DNA from: Rhodocyclaceae bacterium UBA2271
GTDB lineage: Bacteria > Pseudomonadota > Gammaproteobacteria > Burkholderiales > Rhodocyclaceae
Length of the DNA stretch: 64,000 nucleotides
Assembly (NCBI GenBank): GCA_002347405.1
Contig: DDXB01000015.1
Coordinates: forward strand, 1-64,000
Direction of reading: 5' to 3'
The notes below the pieces were generated by a model. That model saw only the letters and a list, made by a program, of their open reading frames with translations, was not told where the DNA came from and ran no database searches. The position numbers were made by a program, and so were the translations under genes. Below are positions 33,410 through 42,211 of the stretch, one piece after another. How positions within the stretch are numbered: position 1 is the stretch's first letter; the number at the start of each line of letters is the position of its first letter.

Positions 33410-33622
33410 ATGCAAACCCTCTCCATCGAACTACTGAAACCCCACACCCACGCAGGCAAGCGCCTCGCCGTGGGTGATCGCCTTGATCTAAATGACGCGA
33501 GCGCTCGTTGGCTGATCACGCAAGGCACGGCCAAAGCGGCCATCCCCGCCACCGATTCCAAACCCACCCGCCGTGATGCCACATCCGGTGTTTCCACAAC
33601 TGCAGCCACCCAAGGAGACTGA
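33410..33622 (+). CDS. Small phage protein (DUF7210-like)
   Basis: A 70-residue protein starting MQTLSIELLKPHTHAGKRLAVGDRLDLNDASARWLITQGTAK, a pattern common in small proteins of phage head-tail modules. The C-terminus is Thr/Ala-rich and likely disordered. The ATG at 33410 follows the previous gene closely. Confidence 0.75.
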   Translation: MQTLSIELLKPHTHAGKRLAVGDRLDLNDASARWLITQGTAKAAIPATDSKPTRRDATSGVSTTAATQGD

Positions 33623-33624
33623 AC

Positions 33625-34377
33625 ATGGCTTACTTTTCCGGACAAGGTCGCGTCTACATCGGCGCACGCGATGAACTCGGCAACCCAGCAGGACTGACCT
33701 TCGTCGGCAACGTGCCCGAACTGAAGGTGTCGCTGTCGGTGGATACCATCGAGCACCAGGAAGCGCAGTCGGGCCAGCGCCTGACCGACCTGCAACTCAT
33801 CAAGACCAAGAAGGGCGAGTTCGCCTGCACGCTGGAAGAGCTGATCGCCACCAATCTGGCGTTGGCGCTCTACGGCACCACGACCACGATCACCCCTGGT
33901 ACGGTGACTGGCGAAGCATTGCCCCTCCCGGTCACGCCGGGCAGTCTGTACCCGCTGACCATGCAGAACGTATCGGCCGTGCAGATCCAGGACTCGGATG
34001 CCACGCCCAAGACGCTCCCGCCCAGCCAATACAGTGTCAATGCCAAGCACGGTTCGCTGGTGGTGCTCGATGCCACGTCGGGCGGCCCGTACACCGAGCC
34101 GTTCACCGTCGACTACGCCTATGGCGCGGCGCAGAGCACGGCGATGTTCACCCAGCCGCTGCCCGAGCGCTGGATTCGCTTCGAGGGGCTCAACACCGCC
34201 GACGGCAACCGCGAGGTGGTGATCGACCTCTACCGCGTGGCCATCAACCCGGCCAAGGAGCTCTCGATCATCACGGACGAATTGCTCAAGTTCGAGCTGT
34301 CGGGCCAAGTACTGGCGGATCTGACCAAGCCGGTCGGTGGTGATCTCGGTCAGTTCGGCCGTCTGGTGCTGCTGTGA
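33625..34377 (+). CDS. Major tail tube protein
   Basis: A 250-residue protein with a tail-tube-like start (GQGRVYIGARDELGNPAGLTFVGNVPELKVSLSVDTIEHQEAQSGQ), followed by a central Ig-like insertion (VTPGSLYPLTMQNVSAVQIQDSD) and the closing strands (VIDLYRVAINPAKELSIITDE). It precedes the tail chaperone pair, as expected. Confidence 0.87.
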   Translation: MAYFSGQGRVYIGARDELGNPAGLTFVGNVPELKVSLSVDTIEHQEAQSGQRLTDLQLIKTKKGEFACTLEELIATNLALALYGTTTTITPGTVTGEALPLPVTPGSLYPLTMQNVSAVQIQDSDATPKTLPPSQYSVNAKHGSLVVLDATSGGPYTEPFTVDYAYGAAQSTAMFTQPLPERWIRFEGLNTADGNREVVIDLYRVAINPAKELSIITDELLKFELSGQVLADLTKPVGGDLGQFGRLVLL

Positions 34378-34778
34378 TGGACGGCTTCAAGACATTCCCC
34401 CCTGAGCCTGTGGTCGTGACGCTGTCCGGTACGGCGCTGGAATTGACGCCGATCCGGCTGGGCGAATTGCCACGGTTGCTAGCCGTGGTGCGCCCGCTGG
34501 CCGAGGAAATCACCAGCGATCCGGACTGGATGGCGCTGCTGGGACGGCACGGCGATGCCGTGCTGGATTTGCTGGCGATCACCACCCGGCGTGAACGCGC
34601 GTGGATCAACGACCTTCAGCTTGCGGACGCCGTGCAACTGGCCGCAGCCGTGTTCGAGGTCAACGCGGATTTTTTCGTGGCGCACGTCGTGCCGAGCATT
34701 CAGGGCGCAGCCCAGCGACTCGCGCCGACGCTGCGCTCACTGACGAACTCGGGTGGGACGCTGCCGTCGCCCGCCTGA
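34377..34778 (+). CDS. Tail assembly chaperone, frame 0 product (gpG-like)
   Basis: A 133-residue protein (MDGFKTFPPEPVVVTLSGTALELTPIRLGELPRLLAVVRP...). It lies between the tail tube and tape measure genes, where lambda encodes gpG and gpGT. The second ORF is in the -1 frame and overlaps it by about 100 bases, with a slippery heptamer at 34670. These chaperones bind the tape measure protein during tail assembly. Confidence 0.82.
   Translation: MDGFKTFPPEPVVVTLSGTALELTPIRLGELPRLLAVVRPLAEEITSDPDWMALLGRHGDAVLDLLAITTRRERAWINDLQLADAVQLAAAVFEVNADFFVAHVVPSIQGAAQRLAPTLRSLTNSGGTLPSPA
34670..34676 (+). other. Candidate -1 ribosomal frameshift heptamer (T TTT TTC)
   Basis: In the frame of the gene at 34377 the codons read GAT TTT TTC, so T_TTT_TTC satisfies X_XXY_YYZ. 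A shift here enters the -1 frame that stays open to 34963. A caveat is that the first 25 codons after the shift look less protein-like than what follows. Confidence 0.6.
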
Positions 34779-34963
34779 TCCGCGCCGGTCACCGCCTCGG
34801 TGACTTGATGGGCTACACGCTCACACAGGCGCAAGCCTTTCTGGACACCGACGGACAGATCGAGCGGCAGCAACTGGCCCAACTGCTCGGCATTCATGCC
34901 GTGGCAGCGCAGGGCGAGAAACGTGGCATCGAACAACTGCAACGCGATCTTCTGAAGGACTGA
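34676..34963 (+). CDS. Tail assembly chaperone, -1 frame extension (gpT-like)
   Basis: The -1 frame encodes LGWDAAVARLIRAGHRLGDLMGYTLTQAQAFLDTDGQ, a coherent helical domain with no ATG or GTG close upstream of its beginning. The first internal ATG is at 34808, inside the domain. This supports expression as a fusion of about 195 residues through frameshifting. A separate gene starting at GTG 34601 is the alternative. Confidence 0.65.
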   Translation, partial: RGARRAEHSGRSPATRADAALTDELGWDAAVARLIRAGHRLGDLMGYTLTQAQAFLDTDGQIERQQLAQLLGIHAVAAQGEKRGIEQLQRDLLKD

Positions 34964-34966
34964 GCC

Positions 34967-35608
34967 ATGCGTCTCTCGCTCACCACCACCGGCCTGCTGG
35001 ACCCGCGCCAGTTGGCGGCGTGGGGTGCGGAGCGGCGTCGTGCCATCCACGCTGCCGTCGCCAAGGGCATGCAATCGGGCGGGCGTGAAGTGCGTGACGC
35101 CGCGCGATCCGAGATGCGCAGCGCATTCACCGTCAAACGCAACAGCTTCATCTCCTCGATGGGCGTGAAGGTATTCGACAAGAAGTCGGAGCAACTGCCC
35201 GCCTTGCTGGTGGGCAGCAAGATTCCGTGGCTCGGCCTGCACGAAAAAGGCGGCACGGTGAGCGGCAATTTGCTGATACCGCTGCTGCCCGGGCGCATCG
35301 GCCCCAAGCGCTTCAAGGCGGTCATTGACGGCCTGATGCGCACGGGCAATGCCTTCTTCATCGAGAAGAACGGTCGCGTGCTCCTGATGGCCGAGAACAT
35401 CAAAGAGAACGCCGGGCAGTTGGGCCGCTTCAAGCGTGCCGAGCGTAGTCGTACCGGGGCCAAGCAGATCAAGCGTGGCCAGGAGATTCCCATCGCAGTG
35501 CTGGTAAAGCGCGTCGATCTCAAACGACGACTGAATCTGGCGGGTGGCGTGCAACGCGCACTACCTGCCTTGGCGCGGGCGATTCAACAAGAACTGGACA
35601 AAGTCTGA
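34967..35608 (+). CDS. Phage tail completion-like protein (DUF6441-like)
   Basis: A 213-residue basic protein (SGGREVRDAARSEMRSAFTVKRNSFISSMGVKVF, then SKIPWLGLHEKGGTVSGNLLIPL and RTGNAFFIEKNGRVLLMAENIKEN). The HEKGG segment is typical of minor tail proteins related to HK97 gp10/gpZ. Its end overlaps the tape measure start by one base. Confidence 0.78.
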   Translation: MRLSLTTTGLLDPRQLAAWGAERRRAIHAAVAKGMQSGGREVRDAARSEMRSAFTVKRNSFISSMGVKVFDKKSEQLPALLVGSKIPWLGLHEKGGTVSGNLLIPLLPGRIGPKRFKAVIDGLMRTGNAFFIEKNGRVLLMAENIKENAGQLGRFKRAERSRTGAKQIKRGQEIPIAVLVKRVDLKRRLNLAGGVQRALPALARAIQQELDKV

Positions 35609-38313
35609 TGGCAAGCAATCGTGCCCAAATCCTGATCAGCGCCGTTGACCAGACCAAGACCGCCTTCGACTCGATCAAGCGCGGGCTGGGCGGTCTCACC
35701 GATACGGCCAAGAGTGTCAACGGTGTGCTGGCCAACCTTGGTGTGGCAGTGTCGGTGGCGGGCCTGACCGCGATGGTGAAATCGGCCATCGACACTGGCG
35801 ACGCGCTGGACGAGATGTCGCAGCGTGTCGGTGTCAGTGTTGAGACCCTTTCGGTATGGAAACCGGCAGCCGAGCAGTCAGGCGTCTCCGGCGAGTCCTT
35901 CGAGAAGGGCCTGCGCAAGCTGTCCACCACTATGCTGGAAGCCGCGACCGGGTCGGAAGATGCCGCTCGCGGATTTTCTGCGGTGGGCATCGAGTTCAAG
36001 AACCAGGACGGCACCCTGCGTGCCACCGATCAGGTGCTACTGGATCTGGCCGAGCGCTTCAAGGCCATGCCCGATGGCGCGGAGAAGACTGCGCTGGCCG
36101 TGCAACTGTTCGGCAAGTCAGGAGCGGAGCTGATCCCGTTTCTGAATCAGGGGCGCGACGGCATCAACGAGCTGGCTGCCGAGATGCAGGCGCTCGGCGT
36201 GCAGATGAGCAGTGAGACTGCTGCGCAGGCGGGCAATTTCAACGATGCGCTCGACAAGCTGAAGCTGGCCACTACCAGCATCGGCAACCAGATCATCGCC
36301 TCCTTGCTGCCTGCCCTGAACGACATGGCCGGTGGCATGGTCGAGTCTGCCAAGCAAGGCGGCACATTGCGCGCGATCCTGGATGGCGTGGTGCTGGTGC
36401 TCAAGACCCTGGCGCTCGGTGCCGCCACGGTTGGCAAGGCCTTTGTCGCCTTGGGCGAAGCCATCGGTGCCGGTGTGGCGGCGGCAGTCGAAGCGCTCAA
36501 GGGCAACACCGACGGAGCGAAGGCCATCATTGCCGACCTCAAAGGCAATCTGGTCAACCGGCTGGATGAGTTGGCGTCCTTCCGTGACAGCCTGTTCGAT
36601 CCCAAGCCCATTGAGGTCAAGGCTCCCAAGATTCAGGCCGATCTGGAACTGCTGCAGCGCCTGACCAAACCCAAGGCCGCCAAGCCAGCGCAGGACACAA
36701 CCGGCGCGCAAACCACGCTGATGAAAGCGCAGCTGGACGCCGAGTTCGCGCTGCTCAAGGACGGACTGGCGCGACAGCAAACTGCGCTGGATGCTGCACT
36801 CGAAGACCGTCTGGTCTCTGTGCGCGACTACTACACGCAGAGGACGGCCATCGAGCAGCGCGAGGTCGATGCCGAGATTGCCCGAAAGCAGCAGGAATTG
36901 GCCCGCAGTCAGCAAGTCGCCACCACGGGCAAATCTGAAAACGACCGCCTGCGCGCCAAGGCTGAAGTGGCCAAAGCGGAAGCCGACCTCATCACGCTCA
37001 ACAACCGGCGCACAGACATCGAGCAGGCCAACGCCCGCAAGGCGGCACAAGCCGAGCGGGAACTGGCTGATGCCTTGGCGCAGGCGCGTGAGGAACTGGC
37101 GCAGATCACCGGCACGGCCACAGATGCCGACCGGCAGGCTGCCATTGAGCGCAGCTACCGCGACCTGCGGGCGCGTCTTGCTGCAGAAAGCGATGCCGAC
37201 GGCGTGTCGCTCATTGATCGGCTGATCAACGTGAAGGCCGCGCAGGCCAATCTGGAAGCCTTGGAAGCCCAATGGCGGCAGGTCACCGAGCGTCTGCGTA
37301 ATGCGCAGGAAGCTATCCAGACCCAGCAGCAGGCTGGTCTGCTCACCGAAGCGCAGGCCCGTCAGCAGATCGTGGCATTGCAACAGCAATCAGCCACCGA
37401 GATGGAGCGCTTGTTGCCGACCATGCAGCAAGCCGCGCAGGCCATCGGGCCCGATGCGGTGATTCGCGTGCAGGCGTGGCGCAACGAGCTGGATCGCACC
37501 CGGCTTACCGTCGATGAAATGGCCCCGCTGTGGAACCGCATCGGCGAGAACTTTGGTGGTGCGCTCAACGGGATGATCACCGGCGCGCAGACCTGGCGCA
37601 GTGCCTTGGCCAGCATTTTCCAGCAGGTGGCCGACGCCTTCCTGCAGCAGATCGTGATCCAGCCGTTCCAGCAGTGGATCGCCATGCAGGCGCGGATGCT
37701 GGCGCTCAAGTTGGGTTTCATCCAGCAGGAGCAAACCGTCGATGCGGCGGCCAGCGCCGCCAAGGTCGCGCAGAAGACCACGGAAACCACTGCCGTGGTG
37801 TCGATGGATGCGGCCAAGGCGGGAGCTGGGGCGGCGGCGTCTCAGGCTTCCATTCCCTACGTTGGCCCGGCACTCGCGGTGGCCGCGATGGTGGCCATGG
37901 TCGCCGCTGTGATGGCGCTCTTGGGTGGCATCAAGAAGTTCGCGGGTGGCGGTTTGGTTTCCGGGCCGGGCAGCGCCACGTCGGACTCGATACCGGCGCG
38001 TCTGTCGGCAGGCGAATACGTCGTGCGGGCGGCCGCTGTGCGCCAGGTCGGTGTGGCCTTCCTCGACTCCCTCAATGGCTTGTCGGCAGGCCCACGCTTC
38101 AAGGGCGGCGAATTGGCCTTCGCGGCAGGTGGCCTTGTGCCAGAAGTGAAAGTGCCGCCCGCGCAGCCGCAGATGAATCAGGCGGTGCGCATCGTCAACG
38201 CGGTCGATCCGGGTGTGACGCACGACCACCTGCAGTCACCTGCCGGGGAGAAAGTCATCGTCAACATCATCGGGCGCAATGCACGGGCCATCCGTGCGGC
38301 GCTGCAAGGCTGA
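35608..38313 (+). CDS. Tail tape measure protein
   Basis: A 901-residue protein whose length sets tail length. The N-terminal TMP core (DEMSQRVGVSVETLSVWKPAAEQSGVSGESFEKGLRKL) is followed by a long coiled coil (about 380-640, Gln/Glu/Arg-rich), a hydrophobic stretch (ALAVAAMVAMVAAVMALLGG near 755) and the GGGLVSGPGSATSDSIPARLSAGEYVV motif near the C-terminus. All are typical of siphovirus tape measures. Confidence 0.94.
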   Translation: MASNRAQILISAVDQTKTAFDSIKRGLGGLTDTAKSVNGVLANLGVAVSVAGLTAMVKSAIDTGDALDEMSQRVGVSVETLSVWKPAAEQSGVSGESFEKGLRKLSTTMLEAATGSEDAARGFSAVGIEFKNQDGTLRATDQVLLDLAERFKAMPDGAEKTALAVQLFGKSGAELIPFLNQGRDGINELAAEMQALGVQMSSETAAQAGNFNDALDKLKLATTSIGNQIIASLLPALNDMAGGMVESAKQGGTLRAILDGVVLVLKTLALGAATVGKAFVALGEAIGAGVAAAVEALKGNTDGAKAIIADLKGNLVNRLDELASFRDSLFDPKPIEVKAPKIQADLELLQRLTKPKAAKPAQDTTGAQTTLMKAQLDAEFALLKDGLARQQTALDAALEDRLVSVRDYYTQRTAIEQREVDAEIARKQQELARSQQVATTGKSENDRLRAKAEVAKAEADLITLNNRRTDIEQANARKAAQAERELADALAQAREELAQITGTATDADRQAAIERSYRDLRARLAAESDADGVSLIDRLINVKAAQANLEALEAQWRQVTERLRNAQEAIQTQQQAGLLTEAQARQQIVALQQQSATEMERLLPTMQQAAQAIGPDAVIRVQAWRNELDRTRLTVDEMAPLWNRIGENFGGALNGMITGAQTWRSALASIFQQVADAFLQQIVIQPFQQWIAMQARMLALKLGFIQQEQTVDAAASAAKVAQKTTETTAVVSMDAAKAGAGAAASQASIPYVGPALAVAAMVAMVAAVMALLGGIKKFAGGGLVSGPGSATSDSIPARLSAGEYVVRAAAVRQVGVAFLDSLNGLSAGPRFKGGELAFAAGGLVPEVKVPPAQPQMNQAVRIVNAVDPGVTHDHLQSPAGEKVIVNIIGRNARAIRAALQG

Positions 38314-38332
38314 ATTTTCAGGGGAAAGTCCA

Positions 38333-39391
38333 ATGGCACTTCTGTTCATCGACGGTTTCGATCACTACGACCCGCAGGCCGTGGACAGCTTTGGCGATCC
38401 CTGGCTGGCACGCGGCAAGGCGGCGTATCTGTCGCCGCAGGCCACCCGGATCAATGGCCGTCGTCCGTCCTCCTATGCCCTGCGTTTGCCGGAAGGCTCG
38501 GGTGGTGGCTACGTCAAGAACCTCGACGCCACCAAGACCAGCCTGATTGTCGGGGCGGCCATTCGCGTGGTGCCGTACCAGAACACCTACACCGAGCCCT
38601 TGCTGCTCGGCGTGCGCGATGCCAACTCGCAGGTCGCACATTTAGTGAAGATCGGCGAGGACGGTCGGCTCAAGCTTTACCGCTGGCAGTACGGCTACGA
38701 CCAGCTGATCTCTGTCTCAGTCGCCAGCGCTCCGGCGCGCGGCTGGCACTACATCGAGCTGCAGGTCACGCAGGGCACCAGCAACGGCATTTTGTCAGTG
38801 CGCATCAACGGCATCCTGGCCATCCAGATGACGGCGCAGAACACCATCCAAGGCGGTGGCCAACTGCTTACGGCTTTCGTGGGCGCAGTGCCCGGTCAGA
38901 ATTGTCCGCTCACCATTGACGTCGACGACTTCTACATCGCCGACACCAGCGGCACGATCAACAACACCTTCCTCGGTGATGTGCGCGTCGATGCCTTGCA
39001 GGCACAGGCCGATGGCAGCCTTAACCAGTGGACGTCCAGCCCGGTCGGTACCGCCGCATGGGAAGCCGTCAGTGACGAGGACGAGGCTACGGCAATCAGT
39101 GCGCCCAGCGTGGGGCTGCGCCAGTCCTTCGATGTCGAGCCGCTGCCGGTGATGGCCACGCCCGCCATCTACGGCGTGCAACTGACCATGCTGGCCCGCA
39201 AGACCGACGCCGGTCTGGGCAAGGTCAAAGGACTCGTGGTCAGTGGTGCTCAAAGCGCCGTCAGTACCGACATCATTCTGCAGGAGCAACTGGCGTGGCA
39301 GAGCACGCTGTTCGAGCGCAACCCGAACGGCAACGTGCAGTGGACGGAGGCCGCGTTCAATGCCGCTGAGTTCGGCGTGGAGTCGGCATGA
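38333..39391 (+). CDS. Phage tail structural protein, LamG-like fold likely
   Basis: A 352-residue protein starting MALLFIDGFDHYD, with a beta-rich first half (LIVGAAIRVV, HLVKIGEDGRLKLYRW, GWHYIELQVTQGTSNGILSVRINGILAIQ, LTIDVDDFYIADTSGTINN) resembling concanavalin/LamG folds that bind carbohydrate. The second half is a further virion domain. It follows the tape measure gene, so it is part of the tail tip or side fibres. Confidence 0.75.
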   Translation: MALLFIDGFDHYDPQAVDSFGDPWLARGKAAYLSPQATRINGRRPSSYALRLPEGSGGGYVKNLDATKTSLIVGAAIRVVPYQNTYTEPLLLGVRDANSQVAHLVKIGEDGRLKLYRWQYGYDQLISVSVASAPARGWHYIELQVTQGTSNGILSVRINGILAIQMTAQNTIQGGGQLLTAFVGAVPGQNCPLTIDVDDFYIADTSGTINNTFLGDVRVDALQAQADGSLNQWTSSPVGTAAWEAVSDEDEATAISAPSVGLRQSFDVEPLPVMATPAIYGVQLTMLARKTDAGLGKVKGLVVSGAQSAVSTDIILQEQLAWQSTLFERNPNGNVQWTEAAFNAAEFGVESA

Positions 39392-40959
39392 CGGATCGCG
39401 TCGTCGTTCAAGACATCGCGGAGGTTTCCAGCAAACCAACGCCGGGAAGCGAACTGCCCGCCTTCCAGAGTGAGGTGCTCTTGCGTGCCACCTTTGGGGC
39501 GAGCGCAGCCCGTTTCACGCCGGAAACAGCTGTGGCTCCGCTGCCTCCCAATATGGCGGCCAGCCTGCTGGCGGAATCCTTGGCGGGCCCCTGGGCACCC
39601 ATCGATACACCGACCTTTTTGGTCGAAGTGCTGCGCCGAGACACGGCCTCGAGCGCCATCGTCGCCACCGGTATGGAAGCCTTTGGCGACCAGCCGTGGC
39701 CGGATGCGCAACGCGGTGTGTTTGCCTTCCGCCACGATTGGATGGAGCCCCTCGTGGAACGGCTGGAGTGGCAGACCAGCGTCACGCGGCTGGCCAGTGG
39801 CAACGAATCCCGTCAGGCACGCCGACGCGTTCCTCGGCGCTGGCTCACCTACAAGGTGGGCAATGCTCGTCAGACCGATGCCCTGGTCGCCGACTGGCTG
39901 GCCGATCATCTCGGTCAAATGGCTCTGTGGCCGCTGCCGCAGTACGCGGTTCACCTGACCGATGCCTGCGAACGTGGCGCACTGGCGCTCAGCGTGACGG
40001 AAGCGGACGGACGACAGTTCGGGCCACTCTCGGCCAATGTGCATCTGACCTACGACGGGGTGCAGGGCTGGCAGGAAACTGAGAACAATGGCCGCTGGAT
40101 TTTGATCATCGCCGCCGATGGCTGGCAGATCGCGCAACTTGAGCGTGTGGAAAGCGATCTGCTGTGGCTGGCGGAGCCCTTGGCACGCGCCGCAGCCGTG
40201 GGCAGCACCGTCATACCCTTGGTGTGGGGCAAGGTCATCGACCCGGCGGATCTCACACAGTGGGTGCCGGGTATGGTCGGCGGCAACGTTCCCACACAGA
40301 TCCAGCCTGCACCATTGCCCGACCAGGATGTCCTCGATGACCCATGGCTCGACGAGATACCGGTCTGGCCGGATGGCAACTGGCGTGACGATCCGACGGC
40401 CGCCGTGCAAGCCACGATCACCCGCCAGGACTTTTCGCCTGCAGATCCGTGGGTGCGCCGGGACGATCCGTGGTCGACGACGACTTTGCAGCGGCGCTAT
40501 CTGGCCAGCTCACTCGATGAAATCGAAATCTGGCGGGCGCGGTTGTGGCGCACCCAAGGCCGTCTGGAAGCGTTCTGGCTGCCCGATGGCTTGGCCCCGA
40601 TCCTGTGGGTGACCGTCGAAGCCGATCCCGAAGATGGCTTCCTGCGCGTGGATGGCAAAGACATCTCTGCGTTCTGGCATCGCCCCGCCGCCTGCTTGAT
40701 CGTGCATCCGGACGCCTACCGGCAGTACGCCCTGACGGCGACCTGCCATCTGGATCATGGCGGTGTGTTGGTGCTGCGCTCGGGCCTCGACGACTGGGTG
40801 CCCGAAGGCAGCCGCGTCATTCGTCTCGTGCGCTGCCGCCTGGATCACGACGCCATCGACTTGTACTGGCACAGCCCGACGCTGCTGGAGATCACCCTGA
40901 CCGCGCGCCAGTTGCCCGAACCACGCGGCAATGACCGTCAAACCTACGAGGGAGAGTAA
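39388..40959 (+). CDS. Phage tail protein, unknown subtype
   Basis: A 523-residue beta-rich protein, Trp/Asp/Pro-rich, starting at an ATGA overlap. In the second half are FSPADPWVRRDDPWSTTTLQRRYLASSLDEIEIWRARLWRTQGRLEAFWLPDG, a pattern also seen in tail-tip proteins of related prophages. Its position is that of a baseplate hub or distal tail protein. No enzymatic motif is visible. Confidence 0.72.
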   Translation: MTDRVVVQDIAEVSSKPTPGSELPAFQSEVLLRATFGASAARFTPETAVAPLPPNMAASLLAESLAGPWAPIDTPTFLVEVLRRDTASSAIVATGMEAFGDQPWPDAQRGVFAFRHDWMEPLVERLEWQTSVTRLASGNESRQARRRVPRRWLTYKVGNARQTDALVADWLADHLGQMALWPLPQYAVHLTDACERGALALSVTEADGRQFGPLSANVHLTYDGVQGWQETENNGRWILIIAADGWQIAQLERVESDLLWLAEPLARAAAVGSTVIPLVWGKVIDPADLTQWVPGMVGGNVPTQIQPAPLPDQDVLDDPWLDEIPVWPDGNWRDDPTAAVQATITRQDFSPADPWVRRDDPWSTTTLQRRYLASSLDEIEIWRARLWRTQGRLEAFWLPDGLAPILWVTVEADPEDGFLRVDGKDISAFWHRPAACLIVHPDAYRQYALTATCHLDHGGVLVLRSGLDDWVPEGSRVIRLVRCRLDHDAIDLYWHSPTLLEITLTARQLPEPRGNDRQTYEGE

Positions 40960-40964
40960 GCACG

Positions 40965-41753
40965 ATGAGCCAGAACCCATTACTGGAAGTCGAGCTATAC
41001 GCCTTCGCCAGCAAAAGCGCGCAGTTCTACCTGACGCCGCACGAATTCGACGTCGATCTGGACGGCAATCTGTACGCAAGCCTGCCCATCGAACGCAACG
41101 AACTGACGCTGGGAGCTGAAGCTGCGAAGGCTGGGCTGGATCTGAAACTGCCGCCGAGCTGCGATCTCGTGCGCCATCTGCTCGCCAACTCGCTGACCGG
41201 CGACACCACCTCGATCACCCTGCGTATCGGACGACGAGACACGTGGGGCGACTACTGGTGGATCTCAGGTACGCGCTGGATGGGCCGGGTGCTGGGCGTC
41301 GAAGTCGCTGACGATGTCGCTCGCGTTCGCTGCGAGTCGGCGCAGGTCAGCCTCAAGCGTATCGGGTTGCGGCGGCTCTACAGCCGCAAGTGTTCCCACG
41401 TTCTGTATTCGGCAGCCTGCGGTGCTTCACCGATTGCTGCCAGCGCCTTCGTGAGCAACAGCTATGGCCGCAACGTCGATCTCGATGGCGGCACGCCCGG
41501 TAGCGTCAACGGTGGCTTGGCCGGTGGTTGGTTGCAAACCCCGGAAGGAGCCCGCCACATGATCGTCAATGACTACGGTGGTGGCGTCGAGTTGCTCTAT
41601 CCGGTGGCCATTGGGGTCGGCACCGAGGTGCTGCTGACGGTCGGCTGCGACCACAGCACGGCCACGTGCGAGTCGCGCTTCGGCAACCTCGACAACTACG
41701 GCGGCTTTCCCGCCATCCCAAGCAAGAACCCGTTTTCGACCGGCGTGTTCTGA
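40965..41753 (+). CDS. Phage BR0599/DUF2163-family tail tip protein
   Basis: A 262-residue protein with the family layout: an N-terminal beta domain (LEVELYAFASKSAQFYLTPHEFDVDLDGNLYASLPIERNEL) and the conserved LYSRKCSHVLYSAACGASP with later GCDHSTATCESRFGNLDNYGGFPAIP. The cysteine pairs suggest a metal or disulfide site in the tail hub. It precedes the small membrane-like and gpJ-like genes. Confidence 0.88.
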   Translation: MSQNPLLEVELYAFASKSAQFYLTPHEFDVDLDGNLYASLPIERNELTLGAEAAKAGLDLKLPPSCDLVRHLLANSLTGDTTSITLRIGRRDTWGDYWWISGTRWMGRVLGVEVADDVARVRCESAQVSLKRIGLRRLYSRKCSHVLYSAACGASPIAASAFVSNSYGRNVDLDGGTPGSVNGGLAGGWLQTPEGARHMIVNDYGGGVELLYPVAIGVGTEVLLTVGCDHSTATCESRFGNLDNYGGFPAIPSKNPFSTGVF

Positions 41754-41771
41754 ATCCCTGGAGAAATCGCC

Positions 41772-41999
41772 ATGTGGTACCTCGTCGTCATCGTGGTGGC
41801 GGCGCTGGTTTCGGTCGCGCTCGCCCCGAAACCGCCCGAACCCAAACCGGCGTCCCTGTCCGACGTCGATGTCCCAACCGCAGAAGAAGGCCGACCGATT
41901 CCCGTCGTGTTCGGCACCGTGCTGCTGCGCGGCTCCAACGTCGTCTGGTACGGCGATCTGGAAGCCGATCCGATCAAGAAGAAAGGTGGCAAGAAATGA
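41772..41999 (+). CDS. Small tail assembly protein with N-terminal hydrophobic segment
   Basis: A 75-residue protein. Residues 2-18 (WYLVVIVVAALVSVALA) are hydrophobic, followed by Pro-rich and EEGRPIPVVFGTVLLRGSNVVWYGDLEADPIKKK. The latter half resembles the start of gpJ-like tail tip proteins, so this looks like a split-off N-terminal piece that works with the gene at 42211. Confidence 0.75.
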   Translation: MWYLVVIVVAALVSVALAPKPPEPKPASLSDVDVPTAEEGRPIPVVFGTVLLRGSNVVWYGDLEADPIKKKGGKK

Positions 42000-42211
42000 C
42001 CACGCAGACCGTCATCACCATCGATCACGTGCGCGCCGTAGGCCTGTGCGTGAACGGCACGCGCACATGGTTTGCGCGTCACGATCTGGACTTCCGCGCC
42101 TTTCTGCGGGATGGCTGTGACGCCGACACCCTGCTGGCCACCGGCGATGCAATGGCGCAGCGGGTGGTCGAGCACGCCCGCAATCAGTCCAGCCAGCGGG
42201 AGCACGGCTGA
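41996..42211 (+). CDS. Small tail-module protein of unknown function
   Basis: A 71-residue protein (MTTQTVITIDHVRAVGLCVNGTRTWFARHDLDFRAFLRDGCDADTLLATGDAMAQRVVEHA). It overlaps the previous stop by 4 bases and the next start by one base. Similar small proteins are regularly found just before the gpJ-like gene in this prophage type. Confidence 0.75.
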   Translation: MTTQTVITIDHVRAVGLCVNGTRTWFARHDLDFRAFLRDGCDADTLLATGDAMAQRVVEHARNQSSQREHG

